Origin: an uncultured Roseicyclus sp.
Lineage (GTDB): Bacteria > Pseudomonadota > Alphaproteobacteria > Rhodobacterales > Rhodobacteraceae
Reading direction: 5' to 3'
DNA length: 64,000 nt
Assembly (NCBI RefSeq): GCF_937892565.1
Contig: NZ_CALAHQ010000094.1
Coordinates: forward strand, 1 to 64,000
The notes under the pieces are model-generated. The model ran no database searches. It worked only from the letters and a program-made list of their open reading frames with translations, and was not told where the DNA came from. This document shows positions 18,359-27,475 of the stretch, in pieces. Both the position numbers and the translations under genes were made by a program. Positions within the stretch are counted from its first letter, which is position 1; each line of letters opens with the position of its first letter.

Positions 18359-19516
18359 ATGACTTCGGCCAATGCCGGAACAGGCCTTGTTTTGCCTGAT
18401 GACAATTTCGCTTTTCCGGGCCTTGCCGGCTGGCTGTCGGAACCTGCACGCCAATATCTTGCCCATACCGCAGCTGGCCAATCGCTGCGCCAGATCGCCC
18501 GTGAAACCGGCGCGGCGCCCTCCACCATTTGCCGCCGTGTCCGGCGTATCGAAGCGCGCCGGGACGATCCGCTTTTGGATGAAGCGTTGAGCCTGCTTGG
18601 CGCACAAGCCGCGCAAAGGCCCCAGACCCAGTTCCAAGCAGAGGAGCCAAACACCATGACAGCCCCCTTTCGTGCGCCTCAGGGCGATGAAGGCACCATC
18701 GCCCGCGAAGCACGCCGCATCCTGCGCCGCCTGTGTGAAACCGATGCGGTTCTTGCCGTGGCGCAAGATCTTGACCGGGCGGTGGTGCTGCGCCCCGGTC
18801 CCGATGGCGAACAAACCCGCACCGCCGTGGTCGATCGCACGGTCGCTCAGGCCTTTGCGATCAAGGACTGGATCATCTGTCTGAAGCCGGGGCGAATAGC
18901 ACGCTACACCATCACCGCGGCGGGCAAGGCGGCACTGCGTCGCCTGCTTGACGAGGATCGCCGCCGCCGTCAGGAGGCGCTCGGCTTTGCCGAGGCCGCG
19001 ACACCGTTTCAGGCGCAGCATGCGGTCTGGGGTGCGGCGCAGGTGGCCGAAGGGGGGCAAACGCGCAAGCTCAGGGTCAATCTGGCCGAATCGCCCCTCG
19101 TGGTGCTGGGGCGGCGCAAGGGCCCCGACGGGCAGCCCTTCTTGTCGCGCGCCCTGGTCCAGGCGGGGGAACGTCTGCGCGAAGATTTCGAACGCGCGCA
19201 GATGGGCCCGCGCGTCGGTCAGAACTGGGACCGGTTCCTGACCGGCGGCGATCGGGGGGGCTTTCTCAACGACAGCGGTCTGGCCGAGGGCCCGCGCGAG
19301 GCGCGCCGCCGTGTGTCGGATGCGCTCGATGATCTGGGGCCGGGATTGTCTGATGTGGTGCTGCGGGTGTGCTGTTTCCTCGAAGGGATGGAATCGGCGG
19401 AAAAGCGGCTGGGGTGGTCGGCACGGTCGGGCAAGATCGTGCTCAAGATCGGGCTTGAGCGGCTTTTGGCGCATTATGAACAGCGCTACGGCTTCGTGCC
19501 CGCGCTGCGGGGCTGA
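18359..19516 (+). CDS. DUF6456 domain protein with N-terminal helix-turn-helix
   Basis: A 385-residue protein. Residues about 30-65 form an HTH (QYLAHTAAGQSLRQIARETGAAPSTICRRVRRIEARRDD). The C-terminal half (about residues 210-385) resembles DUF6456, with LGRRKG...ERLREDFERAQMGPRVGQNWDRFL and a terminal KIVLKIGLERLLAHYEQRYG segment. Members are found mainly in Alphaproteobacteria and look like DNA-binding regulators. The ATG at 18359 follows AGGGGTAAG. The middle (about 110-200) contains a winged-helix-like ITAAGKAALRRLLDEDRRRR stretch. The AT-rich promoter with DnaA/CtrA-like sites suggests cell-cycle control, which is inference. Confidence 0.7.
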   Translation: MTSANAGTGLVLPDDNFAFPGLAGWLSEPARQYLAHTAAGQSLRQIARETGAAPSTICRRVRRIEARRDDPLLDEALSLLGAQAAQRPQTQFQAEEPNTMTAPFRAPQGDEGTIAREARRILRRLCETDAVLAVAQDLDRAVVLRPGPDGEQTRTAVVDRTVAQAFAIKDWIICLKPGRIARYTITAAGKAALRRLLDEDRRRRQEALGFAEAATPFQAQHAVWGAAQVAEGGQTRKLRVNLAESPLVVLGRRKGPDGQPFLSRALVQAGERLREDFERAQMGPRVGQNWDRFLTGGDRGGFLNDSGLAEGPREARRRVSDALDDLGPGLSDVVLRVCCFLEGMESAEKRLGWSARSGKIVLKIGLERLLAHYEQRYGFVPALRG

Positions 19517-19614
19517 GTTGCGCCTGATGCAACCCGGCGTGCCAAAATTCGGCATGTGAAATGCATGCGGATGGGGTAAACATCCCCCCAACAGGCGGAG
19601 CGAGGCCCCATCCC

Positions 19615-20565
19615 ATGCGCGATCTGAAAATCCCCGACCAGCGCCACCCCGAAAAGGCGCATCGTCCTGACAACGCCCAGCCCAGGAAACCGGACTGGAT
19701 CAGGGTCAAGGCGCCCAGCGGAACGGGCTATCAAGACACCAAGGCCATCATCCGCGACAACAAGCTTGTCACGGTCTGCGAAGAAGCGGGTTGTCCCAAT
19801 GTCGGCGAATGCTGGAGCCAGGGCCACGCTACCATGATGATCATGGGCGAGATCTGCACGCGCGGCTGCACGTTCTGCAATGTCGCCACCGGCAAGCCCA
19901 AGGCGCTTGATCTGTTCGAACCGGGCCGCGTGGGCGATGCCGTGGCCAAGCTTGGGCTGAACCATGTGGTGATCACCAGCGTGGACCGCGATGATCTGGA
20001 CGACGGCGGGGCCGAGCATTTTGCCATGACCATCCGCGCCATCCGCAAGCGCGCCCCCGCCACCACCATCGAGATCCTGACCCCCGATTTCCTGCGCTGC
20101 GGCCCCTCGGCGCTGGAAACCGTGGTTGCGGCGCGCCCCGATGTGTTCAACCACAATCTGGAAACCGTGCCCGGTCTTTACCCCGAGGTGCGCCCCGGCG
20201 CGCGCTATTTCCATTCCCTGCGGCTCTTGCAGCGCGTCAAGGAACTTGACCCCGCCATGTTCACCAAATCGGGCATCATGGTGGGTCTGGGCGAAGATCG
20301 CCAATCGGTCTTGCAGGTGATGGATGACATGCGCGCGGCCGATGTCGATTTCCTGACCATCGGGCAATATCTGCAACCGACGCCGAAACATCACGCCATC
20401 GACCGCTTTGTCCATCCCGATGAATTCGCGGCCTATGAGACGGCGGCCTATGGCAAGGGCTTCCTGATGGTGTCGGCCACGCCGCTGACGCGGTCATCCT
20501 ACCATGCGGGCGATGATTTCGCGCGGCTTCGCGATGCACGGCTGGCCAGACTGGGGCGCAGCTAG
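19615..20565 (+). CDS. lipA: Lipoyl synthase
   Basis: Radical SAM enzyme that inserts two sulfurs into protein-bound octanoate. From ATG 19615 it is 316 residues. The auxiliary 4Fe-4S cluster cysteines are Cys55, Cys60 and Cys66 ([13 protein letters not shown]). The radical SAM cluster cysteines are Cys81, Cys85 and Cys88 (CTRGCTFC). The C-terminal [10 protein letters not shown] carries the serine that ligates the auxiliary cluster. An in-frame ATG at 19561 would add 18 residues not typical of the family; GAGG at 19602-19605 favours 19615. It is convergent with the diheme cytochrome gene. Confidence 0.96.
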   Translation: MRDLKIPDQRHPEKAHRPDNAQPRKPDWIRVKAPSGTGYQDTKAIIRDNKLVTVCEEAGCPNVGECWSQGHATMMIMGEICTRGCTFCNVATGKPKALDLFEPGRVGDAVAKLGLNHVVITSVDRDDLDDGGAEHFAMTIRAIRKRAPATTIEILTPDFLRCGPSALETVVAARPDVFNHNLETVPGLYPEVRPGARYFHSLRLLQRVKELDPAMFTKSGIMVGLGEDRQSVLQVMDDMRAADVDFLTIGQYLQPTPKHHAIDRFVHPDEFAAYETAAYGKGFLMVSATPLTRSSYHAGDDFARLRDARLARLGRS

Positions 20566-20576
20566 CGCTCAGCCCC

Positions 20577-21464
20577 TCACGGGGCCGGCAGCGCCTTGAG
20601 ATAGGCGGCGATGGCAAGCCGGTCGGCATCGCTCAGCATGGCCATGTTGGCGATCACCGACACCATCGATCCGCCCGCGCTGTCGAAATCGGGCGTGAAG
20701 CCGTCGTTGAGATAGGCCGCGATCTCGGCTTGCGACCAAGTCAGCTTGTCCGGGGTCAGCGGGGGGATCGTGCCGGACCCCGACGGGTTGGGCGCGCCCG
20801 CCATCCAGGCCGCGCGGTCCAGCCCCCCCAGCGCATCGCGCGGCGTGTGGCATTCGGCGCAATGGGCCAAGGCTTCGACCAGATAGCGGCCGCGCGTGGC
20901 CTCGGCGCTCAGATCAGCGGTGATGGTGAAATCATCGCGCAGGTAACGCAGGTTCCACACCCCAACCGCGCGACGGATCGAATAGGGAAAGCCCAGCTCA
21001 TGGGGTTGGCTGGGCATGTCGGATGCAGGCAGCCCCTGCCAGTAGGCCCAAAGATCGACCAGATCCTGCCGTTCGGCCAGCCGATAGGCGGTGTAGGGAA
21101 AGGCCGGGTAGTAATGGTGCCCCGCGGGGCTGGTGCCCATTTGCAAGGCGCTGACAAATTGCGCCACGCTCCAGCCGCCGATGCCGTGTTGCGGATGCAT
21201 CGAGATATTGGGCGCCACGAATACCCCGTAATCCGAGACGAATCGCTGCCCCCCCGACAGGGTCAGCCGCGCATCGCCGGTGGCCCCTGTGGCGGCATGG
21301 CACGACGCACAGCCAGCCGCCCAGAAGACCGCCGCGCCCGCTATGGGGTCGCCAGACAGCCCGTCCAGATCGGCATCGGTGATCACACCGGGCCGCGTAA
21401 CGGCCCAGGCGGCCACCGATCCGATCAGAGCCATCACGCAAAAGACTGTGAAAATGCGGTGCAT
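20577..21464 (-). CDS. Diheme cytochrome c, periplasmic
   Basis: A secreted c-type cytochrome with two haem-binding motifs, CASCH and CAECH, in two cytochrome c domains. An N-terminal signal or anchor (MHRIFTVFCVMALIGSVAAWA) supports the Met at 21464; a GTG at 21500 is an alternative start. Overall it resembles the cytochrome subunits of membrane alcohol/gluconate dehydrogenases (ISMHPQHGIGGWSVAQFVSAL, a methionine ligand region in each half), but no dehydrogenase subunit is adjacent. It follows the cytochrome c' gene by 54 bases on the same strand, so the two are probably cotranscribed. It may accept electrons from a periplasmic dehydrogenase encoded elsewhere. Confidence 0.88.
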   Translation of the reverse strand: MHRIFTVFCVMALIGSVAAWAVTRPGVITDADLDGLSGDPIAGAAVFWAAGCASCHAATGATGDARLTLSGGQRFVSDYGVFVAPNISMHPQHGIGGWSVAQFVSALQMGTSPAGHHYYPAFPYTAYRLAERQDLVDLWAYWQGLPASDMPSQPHELGFPYSIRRAVGVWNLRYLRDDFTITADLSAEATRGRYLVEALAHCAECHTPRDALGGLDRAAWMAGAPNPSGSGTIPPLTPDKLTWSQAEIAAYLNDGFTPDFDSAGGSMVSVIANMAMLSDADRLAIAAYLKALPAP

Positions 21465-21518
21465 CGATCTTGAACGGCCGGGGCGCGGGTGCCAGACCAC
21501 GCGCCCCGGACCCTTGAG

Positions 21519-21986
21519 CTATTGCGGCGCGCGATAGACGTCGTGGCAGGCGCTGCAGGTGCCGCCGACCGGCCCAAGGGCTGCGCGCATTGCGTCCAGC
21601 CCATTGCCCGCCTCGGCCGACAGCCCCGTGGCGGCGGCGCCGAAGGCCTGCCATTTCGTGATCACATCGGGCAGGTTTTCCCAGATCGCGGGTTCGGCGC
21701 GCGTGCCGTCGATCGTCATGTTGTCGGTGCCTTCGGGCCAGTGAAACGACTGATCCAGCATCGAGATGGCCACCAGATTGGCCGCAGCCGTGCTGGCCTG
21801 CGCTGCGTCATAATCCGTCGTGCCGCGCGCCATGTTGCCCAGAACTCCGATATTGAGCGCCATGATCTGAAACTGGCCCTTGCGCGCCTGCACGGCGGCG
21901 GGCGTGTCTTGGGCAAGGGCGGGGCTGGGCCCGATGCAAAGGGCACCAAGGGCCGACAGGGCGATCAACGTGGTACGATATGACAT
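21519..21986 (-). CDS. Cytochrome c'
   Basis: A periplasmic four-helix-bundle cytochrome of 155 residues with an N-terminal signal peptide (cleavage after ALA, about residue 25). The single CSACHDVYR haem motif lies near the C-terminus, the hallmark of class II cytochromes. The Met at 21986 follows GGGAG. Family members bind NO and protect against it in phototrophs and denitrifiers. No nitric oxide genes are nearby. It is upstream of the diheme cytochrome on the same strand. Confidence 0.9.
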   Translation of the reverse strand: MSYRTTLIALSALGALCIGPSPALAQDTPAAVQARKGQFQIMALNIGVLGNMARGTTDYDAAQASTAAANLVAISMLDQSFHWPEGTDNMTIDGTRAEPAIWENLPDVITKWQAFGAAATGLSAEAGNGLDAMRAALGPVGGTCSACHDVYRAPQ

Positions 21987-22117
21987 GAAGATTGGCTCCC
22001 AAAGGGTCACGAAAGGTCGGTCGCTACGCAAAATAGGGTAGCCCGCAGGCGGCTTGCGTCAATTGGTCCGTTTCCATCCGCACGACGCCCCCCATTGCCA
22101 TGGCGCGAATGCCCCTG

Positions 22118-22303
22118 TCAGGGCGCAGTGATGCGCGGGCCGCGTGGCACCCGCTCTGCGGTCAGCCAGTCAGGCCAGCCAGCCAGGTATTCCACCGCCG
22201 CAAAGGCGATCCCGATGCCGCAGATCAGCGCGATGGCGATCTGCTGGTTGCGCGAGGGGGGATGGCGCACCCACAGCAGCATCCGCATCAGGAAAGGTGG
22301 CAT
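22118..22303 (-). CDS. Small single-pass membrane protein
   Basis: A 61-residue protein with one TM segment (about residues 21-40, QIAIALICGIGIAFAAVEYLAG) followed by a WPDWLTAERVPR tail. Its ATG overlaps the hpt stop codon in a TGATG junction, so it is translationally coupled to hpt and very likely real. No function can be assigned. Confidence 0.65.
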   Translation of the reverse strand: MPPFLMRMLLWVRHPPSRNQQIAIALICGIGIAFAAVEYLAGWPDWLTAERVPRGPRITAP

Positions 22304-22875
22304 CAGCTTTGCTGTTGCAGCATCCGGACCTTGCCGATGAACGGCAGGTTGCGGTTGCGCTGCGCATAATCGATGCCATAGCCCACGACGAATTCGTCGG
22401 GAATTTCAAAGCCCGTCCAATCGGCACGAATGTCCACCTCGCGGCGGCTGGGCTTGTCCAGAAGCGCGATGGTCTTCATGCGGGCCGGGCCCTTTGATTT
22501 CAAAAGATTGACCACATGATGCAGCGTGTGGCCCGTGTCGACGATATCCTCGACCACCAGAACGTCGCGCCCCGCAATCTCGCCGCGCAGATCCTTGAGG
22601 ATGCGCACCTCGCGGCTCGATTGCATGGCATTGCCATAGCTTGTCGCCTCAAGAAAATCGACCTCGACCGGCAGATCGATCTCGCGCACCAGATCGGCGA
22701 TGAACACGAAGCTGCCGCGCAAAAGGCCCACAACCACCAGCTTGTCGGTGCCTGCGAAAACGACCTCGATCTCGCGGGCCAGCGCCTCGATGCGGGCGGC
22801 GATGGATTTGGCCGAGATCATCTGAATGACCTCATAGCTGGGGGTGCTGCCTTGTTGTGCGGATAGCTGTGCCAT
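22303..22875 (-). CDS. hpt: Hypoxanthine phosphoribosyltransferase
   Basis: Purine salvage enzyme that transfers the phosphoribosyl group of PRPP to hypoxanthine/guanine. The 190-residue protein has the PRPP-binding loop [14 protein letters not shown] and the flexible-loop region [14 protein letters not shown]. The C-terminal purine-binding motif is [22 protein letters not shown]. The Met at 22875 is preceded by GAGGGGG. A longer open frame to 23253 runs through the divergent COQ10-like gene and is spurious. It belongs with guaA and purB as one of three purine genes in the window, though they are not clustered. Confidence 0.93.
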   Translation of the reverse strand: MAQLSAQQGSTPSYEVIQMISAKSIAARIEALAREIEVVFAGTDKLVVVGLLRGSFVFIADLVREIDLPVEVDFLEATSYGNAMQSSREVRILKDLRGEIAGRDVLVVEDIVDTGHTLHHVVNLLKSKGPARMKTIALLDKPSRREVDIRADWTGFEIPDEFVVGYGIDYAQRNRNLPFIGKVRMLQQQS

Positions 22876-22965
22876 TATGCCCCCTCGGCGCGTTGACCTG
22901 AAACGCTTGATTTCTGCCGCATGTTTTAGGACATGGAGGCCAAAGGCGAAAGACGAAAGGCGCAG

Positions 22966-23442
22966 ATGCCGACCCATTCCGAAACCCGCATGCTGCCCTA
23001 TAGCCCAGACCAGATGTATGCACTGGTCGCCGATGTGGCGCAGTATCCGCAGTTCATTCCATGGATCAGCGCGGCGCGCGTGCGCTCGGTCACGCCCGAG
23101 GGCGATCATGCGGTGATGTTGGCCGATCTGGTGATCGGCTTCAAAATGTTCCGCGAACGTTTCCTGAGCCGCGTGACGCTGTGGGATGGCCCCCGCCGCA
23201 TCGATACCGAATATGTCGATGGTCCCTTCAAGCACATGATGTCCAAGTGGCAATTCGCATCACCCGCCGATGGCGGGGCCGGCTGCGAGGTGCGATTTGA
23301 GGTGGATTTCGAATTTCGCAACAAGATCTTGCAAGGCGCCGCGGGCCTGTTTTTTCACGAAGCGATGCAGCGGATCGTGCGCGCCTTCGAGGCGCGGGCG
23401 GCGGCCCTTTATGCAACACCTGTGTCGGGCACCATGGGCTGA
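22966..23442 (+). CDS. COQ10/RatA-family START-domain protein
   Basis: A 158-residue SRPBCC protein that matches ubiquinone-binding COQ10 proteins; E. coli RatA belongs to the same family, so the toxin name often given to it is doubtful here. Motifs are [30 protein letters not shown] near the start, [17 protein letters not shown], and the C-terminal helix [22 protein letters not shown]. The family N-terminus (MPTHSETR) supports ATG 22966 after GAAAGG; an upstream ATG at 22933 adds 11 residues. It diverges from hpt and converges with the fliG-like gene. Confidence 0.85.
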   Translation: MPTHSETRMLPYSPDQMYALVADVAQYPQFIPWISAARVRSVTPEGDHAVMLADLVIGFKMFRERFLSRVTLWDGPRRIDTEYVDGPFKHMMSKWQFASPADGGAGCEVRFEVDFEFRNKILQGAAGLFFHEAMQRIVRAFEARAAALYATPVSGTMG

Positions 23443-23448
23443 GCGCGC

Positions 23449-24504
23449 TCAATCTTCGGGCGGGATCAGACGCAACTCTCCCTCTTCCTCCAGCGCGCGA
23501 ATGGCCGTGATGATCTCGGCCATGGCTGCCTCACCCTCATCGGGGCGGATCTTGCCGATGGTTTCGGCTTCGCCGCGCAGTTGTTCGGCCAGTCGCTTGG
23601 ACATGTTCGCAAGGATGAATTCCACCGTCAGCGGTGCGGTTTCCATGCCCGCCGCGATGGCACGGGTGATGACGTCGGGTTCCACACGCCGCAAGATGCG
23701 CGGCACATCGGCCGGTTCGATCCGTTTGGGGATGTGGTGAAAGGTAAAGATCATGCGCCGCACTTCGACGGCGAAATCGGCGTCGCGGCTTTCCAGCCCA
23801 CCCAGAACCACCTCGCGCAGAGTGCTGCCCACCGAATTGAGGATCGCGCCCACCCGGTCCACGGGGCTCGACCGAAAGGCGGATTCGGGGGCGGTCTGCA
23901 TCTGTGACAAAAGCTGGTGGCCGATCCTGTCCACCATCGCCGGTGTCACCGTTGCCGTCAGCGAAACAGCATGCGCGATCACCTGCGCGCGGTCTTGCGG
24001 CAGATCGGCCAACAGGGTGGCGGCCTTGCCCACACCCATCTTGGACAACAAGATGGCCGCGACCTCGGCGCTTTCGGTCATCAGCAACGGGCGCAGGCGC
24101 GCAGGCTCCATGGCGCTGAGCCGCGTCCATGGGTCGGTGGGGTCACCCGCCTCGGCCTCGGCGCGCAATCCATCGCGGGCAATGGGCGAAATATGGGGCT
24201 CCAACAGGGCAAGGGCCGCAGCCAGCCCGTGGGGCGCGGTCAGCGCCAGACTGTCAAGACGGGTGGTGAATTCCTGCACCACTTGCGCCAGTGTCGACCG
24301 GCTGATCGGGCCAAGGGTCGCCATGGTGCGCGCAAGCTCGGCCTGAAGTTCGGGGCGCAGCCGATCCAGCCCCGGCGAGACATTCTGCGTCAGCAATAGC
24401 CGCACGATCACGGCCGCTTTTTGTTTGGCGCTCAGCCGCGCGGGCGGTTCGACCACCCGCATGGCGTCATCCGCGACAACGTCCCAATCCCGATGCAGGC
24501 TCAT
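23449..24504 (-). CDS. fliG: FliG-like flagellar motor switch protein, isolated copy
   Basis: A 351-residue protein with FliG N-terminal, middle and C-terminal domains. It runs from LSAKQKAAVIVRLLL at the start through SAEVAAILLSKMGVGKAATLLADLP in the middle to EVRRMIFTFHHIPKRIEPADVPRILRRV at the C-terminal torque region. In canonical FliG the torque helix follows a DDR-x-IQ-type motif; here the aligned stretch reads EPADVPRIL, so some charged residues used against the stator appear changed. No other flagellar gene is in the window, which is unusual for fliG. It could be the functional switch protein of a scattered regulon or a divergent paralogue. Confidence 0.75.
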   Translation of the reverse strand: MSLHRDWDVVADDAMRVVEPPARLSAKQKAAVIVRLLLTQNVSPGLDRLRPELQAELARTMATLGPISRSTLAQVVQEFTTRLDSLALTAPHGLAAALALLEPHISPIARDGLRAEAEAGDPTDPWTRLSAMEPARLRPLLMTESAEVAAILLSKMGVGKAATLLADLPQDRAQVIAHAVSLTATVTPAMVDRIGHQLLSQMQTAPESAFRSSPVDRVGAILNSVGSTLREVVLGGLESRDADFAVEVRRMIFTFHHIPKRIEPADVPRILRRVEPDVITRAIAAGMETAPLTVEFILANMSKRLAEQLRGEAETIGKIRPDEGEAAMAEIITAIRALEEEGELRLIPPED

Positions 24505-24632
24505 GCCTCACCCAATCCCTGATCCAAACTCACCCAAGGGGAGCTTGGCGCAACAGGTCTTAACGCCGGGCTTACGGCTTGGGGCTATTCCCGCGGCATT
24601 CCAGTCGAATTCGACGATAATCCGAAGGGGCG

Positions 24633-25187
24633 TCAGTAATCATATCGCGTGGCATCGCCATCGATCAGCGCCTGTGCCAGAACGCGTTCCGACCATGAAC
24701 CGGCCCCGCCACGCGCCATGATTTCGGCCAACTGCGCCTTGGCCAGCTCGGTTTGCCCGGTCTGAAGATAGGCAAGACCCAGATAGGCGCGCGCCAGCAG
24801 ATTGTCGGGCGCAACCGTCAGGGCGCGGTCATAATACCCAAGCCCCCGGGCCATATCGCCCGTTTTTCGGGTGACATAGCCAAAATACGTCAACACCATC
24901 GTGTCGCCTTGATCCGGGGCGCGGTGCAGCAGGTTCAGCGCATCCTCGAACCGGTTTGCATAGGCCAGTTCGCGCACGACCGTGATCAGCGCGTCGGGCG
25001 TCTGGGGCAGGCGGCTTTCCTTGATCTCGACACAGGCGGCGCGCTCGACATCCCAGACCGTGCCGTCGGGGCATTCCAATGTCGTGGCGGTCGGGGCGGG
25101 CGGGGCGTTGTCCTCCATGCCCACGGCGCCAAGCTGGCTGGCGCACAACAGGCTGAGGCAAGCGGCAAGAGCAGGGGCGCGCAACAT
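24633..25187 (-). CDS. Secreted TPR protein with a C-x2-GT-x-WD-x5-CV module
   Basis: A 184-residue exported protein: signal peptide (MLRAPALAACLSLLCASQLGA), then a small cysteine module CPDGTVWDVERAACV (about residues 38-52), then tetratricopeptide-like repeats (FEDALNLLHRAPDQG, MARGLGYYDRALTVAPDN, ARAYLGLAYLQTGQTELAKAQL). The Met at 25187 is preceded by AAGGA. The neighbouring upstream gene has the same cysteine spacing, so the pair may be related by duplication of that module. Function is unknown; a periplasmic scaffold role is plausible. Confidence 0.7.
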   Translation of the reverse strand: MLRAPALAACLSLLCASQLGAVGMEDNAPPAPTATTLECPDGTVWDVERAACVEIKESRLPQTPDALITVVRELAYANRFEDALNLLHRAPDQGDTMVLTYFGYVTRKTGDMARGLGYYDRALTVAPDNLLARAYLGLAYLQTGQTELAKAQLAEIMARGGAGSWSERVLAQALIDGDATRYDY

Positions 25188-25260
25188 ATCACATCCTTGG
25201 GCCAAGGGTTTTGTGGGCATGGCGCGACGGTGCGGCGCGGCCGATCCCGGAAACGGAACC

Positions 25261-25283
25261 GCGCGCCAATCGATCTGGCGCGC
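25261..25283 (-). terminator. Stem-loop after the small Cys-module gene
   Basis: GCGCGCCA (25261-25268) and TGGCGCGC (25276-25283) form an 8-bp GC-rich stem with a 7-base loop, about 30 bases beyond the stop of the 54-residue gene on the reverse strand. The trailing sequence is only weakly U-rich. Confidence 0.45.
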
Positions 25284-25313
25284 GATCCCTGTTCAGGTCT
25301 GGCGGCTTGGTCT

Positions 25314-25478
25314 TCAGCTGCTTGCCGTTGTCACACAGCTTTGCGAGGCGGCATCCCAGCTTGTTCCCTGGGCACAGCTCATCGTCGCGTCATGAGCACT
25401 GCTTGAAGAACAATCGGCATAGGCGAAACCCGGCACAGCCATCAGGACGAAGGCGGCCAGGAGGGTCTTGATACGCAT
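25314..25478 (-). CDS. Small secreted protein with a C-x2-GT-x-WD-x5-CV module
   Basis: A 54-codon gene that is easy to miss. ATG at 25478 follows AGGAGAA with an 8-base gap. A signal peptide (MRIKTLLAAFVLMAVPGFAYA) leads to a mature peptide of about 33 residues with CAQGTSWDAASQSCV, two Ser-rich ends and one extra Cys just after the cleavage site. The spacing C-x2-GT-x-W-D-x5-C-V is identical to that in the next gene downstream and recalls chitin-binding type 2 modules. Comparable small proteins are encoded near purB in relatives as far as I recall. Function is unknown. Confidence 0.75.
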   Translation of the reverse strand: MRIKTLLAAFVLMAVPGFAYADCSSSSAHDATMSCAQGTSWDAASQSCVTTASS

Positions 25479-25627
25479 CTAGCGTTCTCCTGTGTCAGCT
25501 GCGGTCTGGTCGTCTTACTTGCAGGCGAAAGGGTAGCACGGGGGCCGCCAAAGGCAATGCGTGTCTGCAGAATTTCACGAGGCGCAAAAAAGCGTTCCAC
25601 AACAGCGCTCTGTCGGCAATATGTCAT

Positions 25628-26935
25628 TCACTGGCTGCCAAACACCCGCGCAAAGATCGTATCCACATGCTTGGTATGGTAGGCCAGATCGAATTTTTCC
25701 TCGATCTGTGCGGGGCTCAGCGCCGCCGTCACCTCCGGGTCGGCCAGCAGTTCCTCGCGAAAATCGCGGCCCTGTTCCCAGACCTTCATCGCGTTGCGCT
25801 GCACCAGCCGATACGCATCCTCGCGGCTGACGCCCGCCTGTGTCAGCGCCAGCAGCACGCGCTGCGAATGCACCAGCCCGCGAAACTTGTTCATGTTGGC
25901 GATCATGGTGTCGGGATAGATCACCAGCTTGTCGATCACGCCGGTCAGACGCGCCAGCGCGAAATCCAGCGTGATCGTGGCATCGGGCCCGATCATCCGC
26001 TCGACCGAGGAATGGCTGATGTCGCGCTCGTGCCAGAGCGCCACGTTTTCCATCGCGGGCACCACGGCCGCGCGCACCATGCGCGCAAGCCCTGTCAGGT
26101 TTTCGGTCAGGACCGGGTTGCGCTTGTGGGGCATGGCGCTGGAGCCCTTCTGGCCCTTGGCAAAAAATTCCTCGGCCTCCAGCACCTCGGTGCGCTGCAT
26201 GTGGCGGATCTCGATCGCGATGTTCTCGATCGAGCTTGCGATCACGCCCAGCGTGGCGAAAAACATCGCATGCCGGTCGCGCGGGATCACTTGCGTTGAA
26301 ATCGGCTCGGGCCGCAGACCCAGCTTGGCGCAGACATGATCTTCGACGGCCGGATCGATATTGGCGAATGTGCCGACCGCGCCGGAAATGGCACCCGTGG
26401 CAATCTCCCAGCGGGCCTTTTCCAGACGGTTGCGGTTGCGCTCCATCTCGGCATGAAACCGGGCAAATGTCAGGCCCATGGTCACGGGTTCCGCATGAAT
26501 GCCATGGCTGCGCCCGATGCGCACCGTCATCTTGTGTTCCAGCGCGCGCCGCTTCAACGCGGCCAGCAGCCCATCCAGATCGGCCAGCAAGATGTCGCTC
26601 GCCCGCATCAGCTGGATGTTGAACGTCGTGTCCAGAACATCCGACGATGTCATCCCCTGATGCACAAAGCGTGCGTCATCGGCGCCGACGATTTCGGCCA
26701 GATGGGTCAGAAAGGCGATCACATCATGTTTGGTGACCGCTTCGATCTCGTCGATGCGGGCCACGTCGAATTCCACATCCTTTGCGCGCCAGACCGCTTC
26801 GGCATTGGCGCGCGGGATCACGCCCAGATCCGCCATCGCATCACAGGCATGGGCCTCGATCTCGAACCAGATGCGGAATTTCGTGGCGGGTTCCCAAAGG
26901 GCGACCATCTCGGGGCGGGAATAACGAGGGATCAT
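25628..26935 (-). CDS. purB: Adenylosuccinate lyase
   Basis: Cleaves SAICAR and adenylosuccinate in purine synthesis. The 435-residue protein carries the fumarase/aspartase-superfamily signature GSSAMPHKRNP, the catalytic GRSHGIHAEP and TSSDVLDT motifs, and the usual MIPRYSRPEMVALW N-terminus. That N-terminus fixes ATG 26935; the frame is open upstream to 27016 without family similarity. A weak AAGG lies before the start. It diverges from the DUF6314-like gene. Confidence 0.96.
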   Translation of the reverse strand: MIPRYSRPEMVALWEPATKFRIWFEIEAHACDAMADLGVIPRANAEAVWRAKDVEFDVARIDEIEAVTKHDVIAFLTHLAEIVGADDARFVHQGMTSSDVLDTTFNIQLMRASDILLADLDGLLAALKRRALEHKMTVRIGRSHGIHAEPVTMGLTFARFHAEMERNRNRLEKARWEIATGAISGAVGTFANIDPAVEDHVCAKLGLRPEPISTQVIPRDRHAMFFATLGVIASSIENIAIEIRHMQRTEVLEAEEFFAKGQKGSSAMPHKRNPVLTENLTGLARMVRAAVVPAMENVALWHERDISHSSVERMIGPDATITLDFALARLTGVIDKLVIYPDTMIANMNKFRGLVHSQRVLLALTQAGVSREDAYRLVQRNAMKVWEQGRDFREELLADPEVTAALSPAQIEEKFDLAYHTKHVDTIFARVFGSQ

Positions 26936-27016
26936 CGGCGCGACCTTGCCTTTTGTGCATGTGTGCCGCTCTCTTAGGGGGCATGACGCGGCGCGACAAG
27001 GCAAGCCGGCGGACAA

Positions 27017-27439
27017 ATGGCCCGACAGATGATCACATTGACCGATCTACATGGCGCATGGCGGCTGACGCGGCACATCATCGACCATCGCGCGGGGGTG
27101 ACGGGTTCCCTGACGGGGCTGTGTCACTGGCGGCCCGACGGGCCGGGCCTGCGCCAGCACGAAGAGGGGGTGCTGATCTTGGGCAGCGCTCCGCCCCTGC
27201 AGGCCAGCCGCGCCTATCTGTGGCGACACGAGGGGGCATCCTTGGTCGTTTTCTTCGAAGACGGGCGGCCGTTTCATCGCCTTGGGCCGGGGCAGTTGGC
27301 CGACCGCCACCTGTGTGCGCCCGATGTTTACGATGTGGCCTATGATTTTGGCCGCTGGCCCGACTGGACCCAAAGCTGGCGCGTGTTGGGCCCGCGCAAG
27401 GATATGACCATCGAAAGCCGATTTGTACGCCTCGATTAG
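27017..27439 (+). CDS. DUF6314-like protein
   Basis: A 140-residue soluble protein with a beta-barrel-like pattern, LHGAWRLTRHIIDHRAGVTGSLTG then a run of strands ending in WSQSWRV-like DWTQSWRVLGPRKDMTIESRF. It resembles the alphaproteobacterial DUF6314 family of unknown function; the fold suggests a small ligand-binding barrel (inference). An alternative Met lies 4 residues in. It is convergent with the cinA-like gene. Confidence 0.65.
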   Translation: MARQMITLTDLHGAWRLTRHIIDHRAGVTGSLTGLCHWRPDGPGLRQHEEGVLILGSAPPLQASRAYLWRHEGASLVVFFEDGRPFHRLGPGQLADRHLCAPDVYDVAYDFGRWPDWTQSWRVLGPRKDMTIESRFVRLD

Positions 27440-27475
27440 GGGCAGGGCGATCTTGCCCGCGACGCATCGGCCGGT

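Noticed and set aside
22303-23253. 316-residue reverse frame containing hpt
   Set aside because: The N-terminal 126 residues lie opposite the COQ10-like gene and do not match HPRT; hpt starts at 22875.
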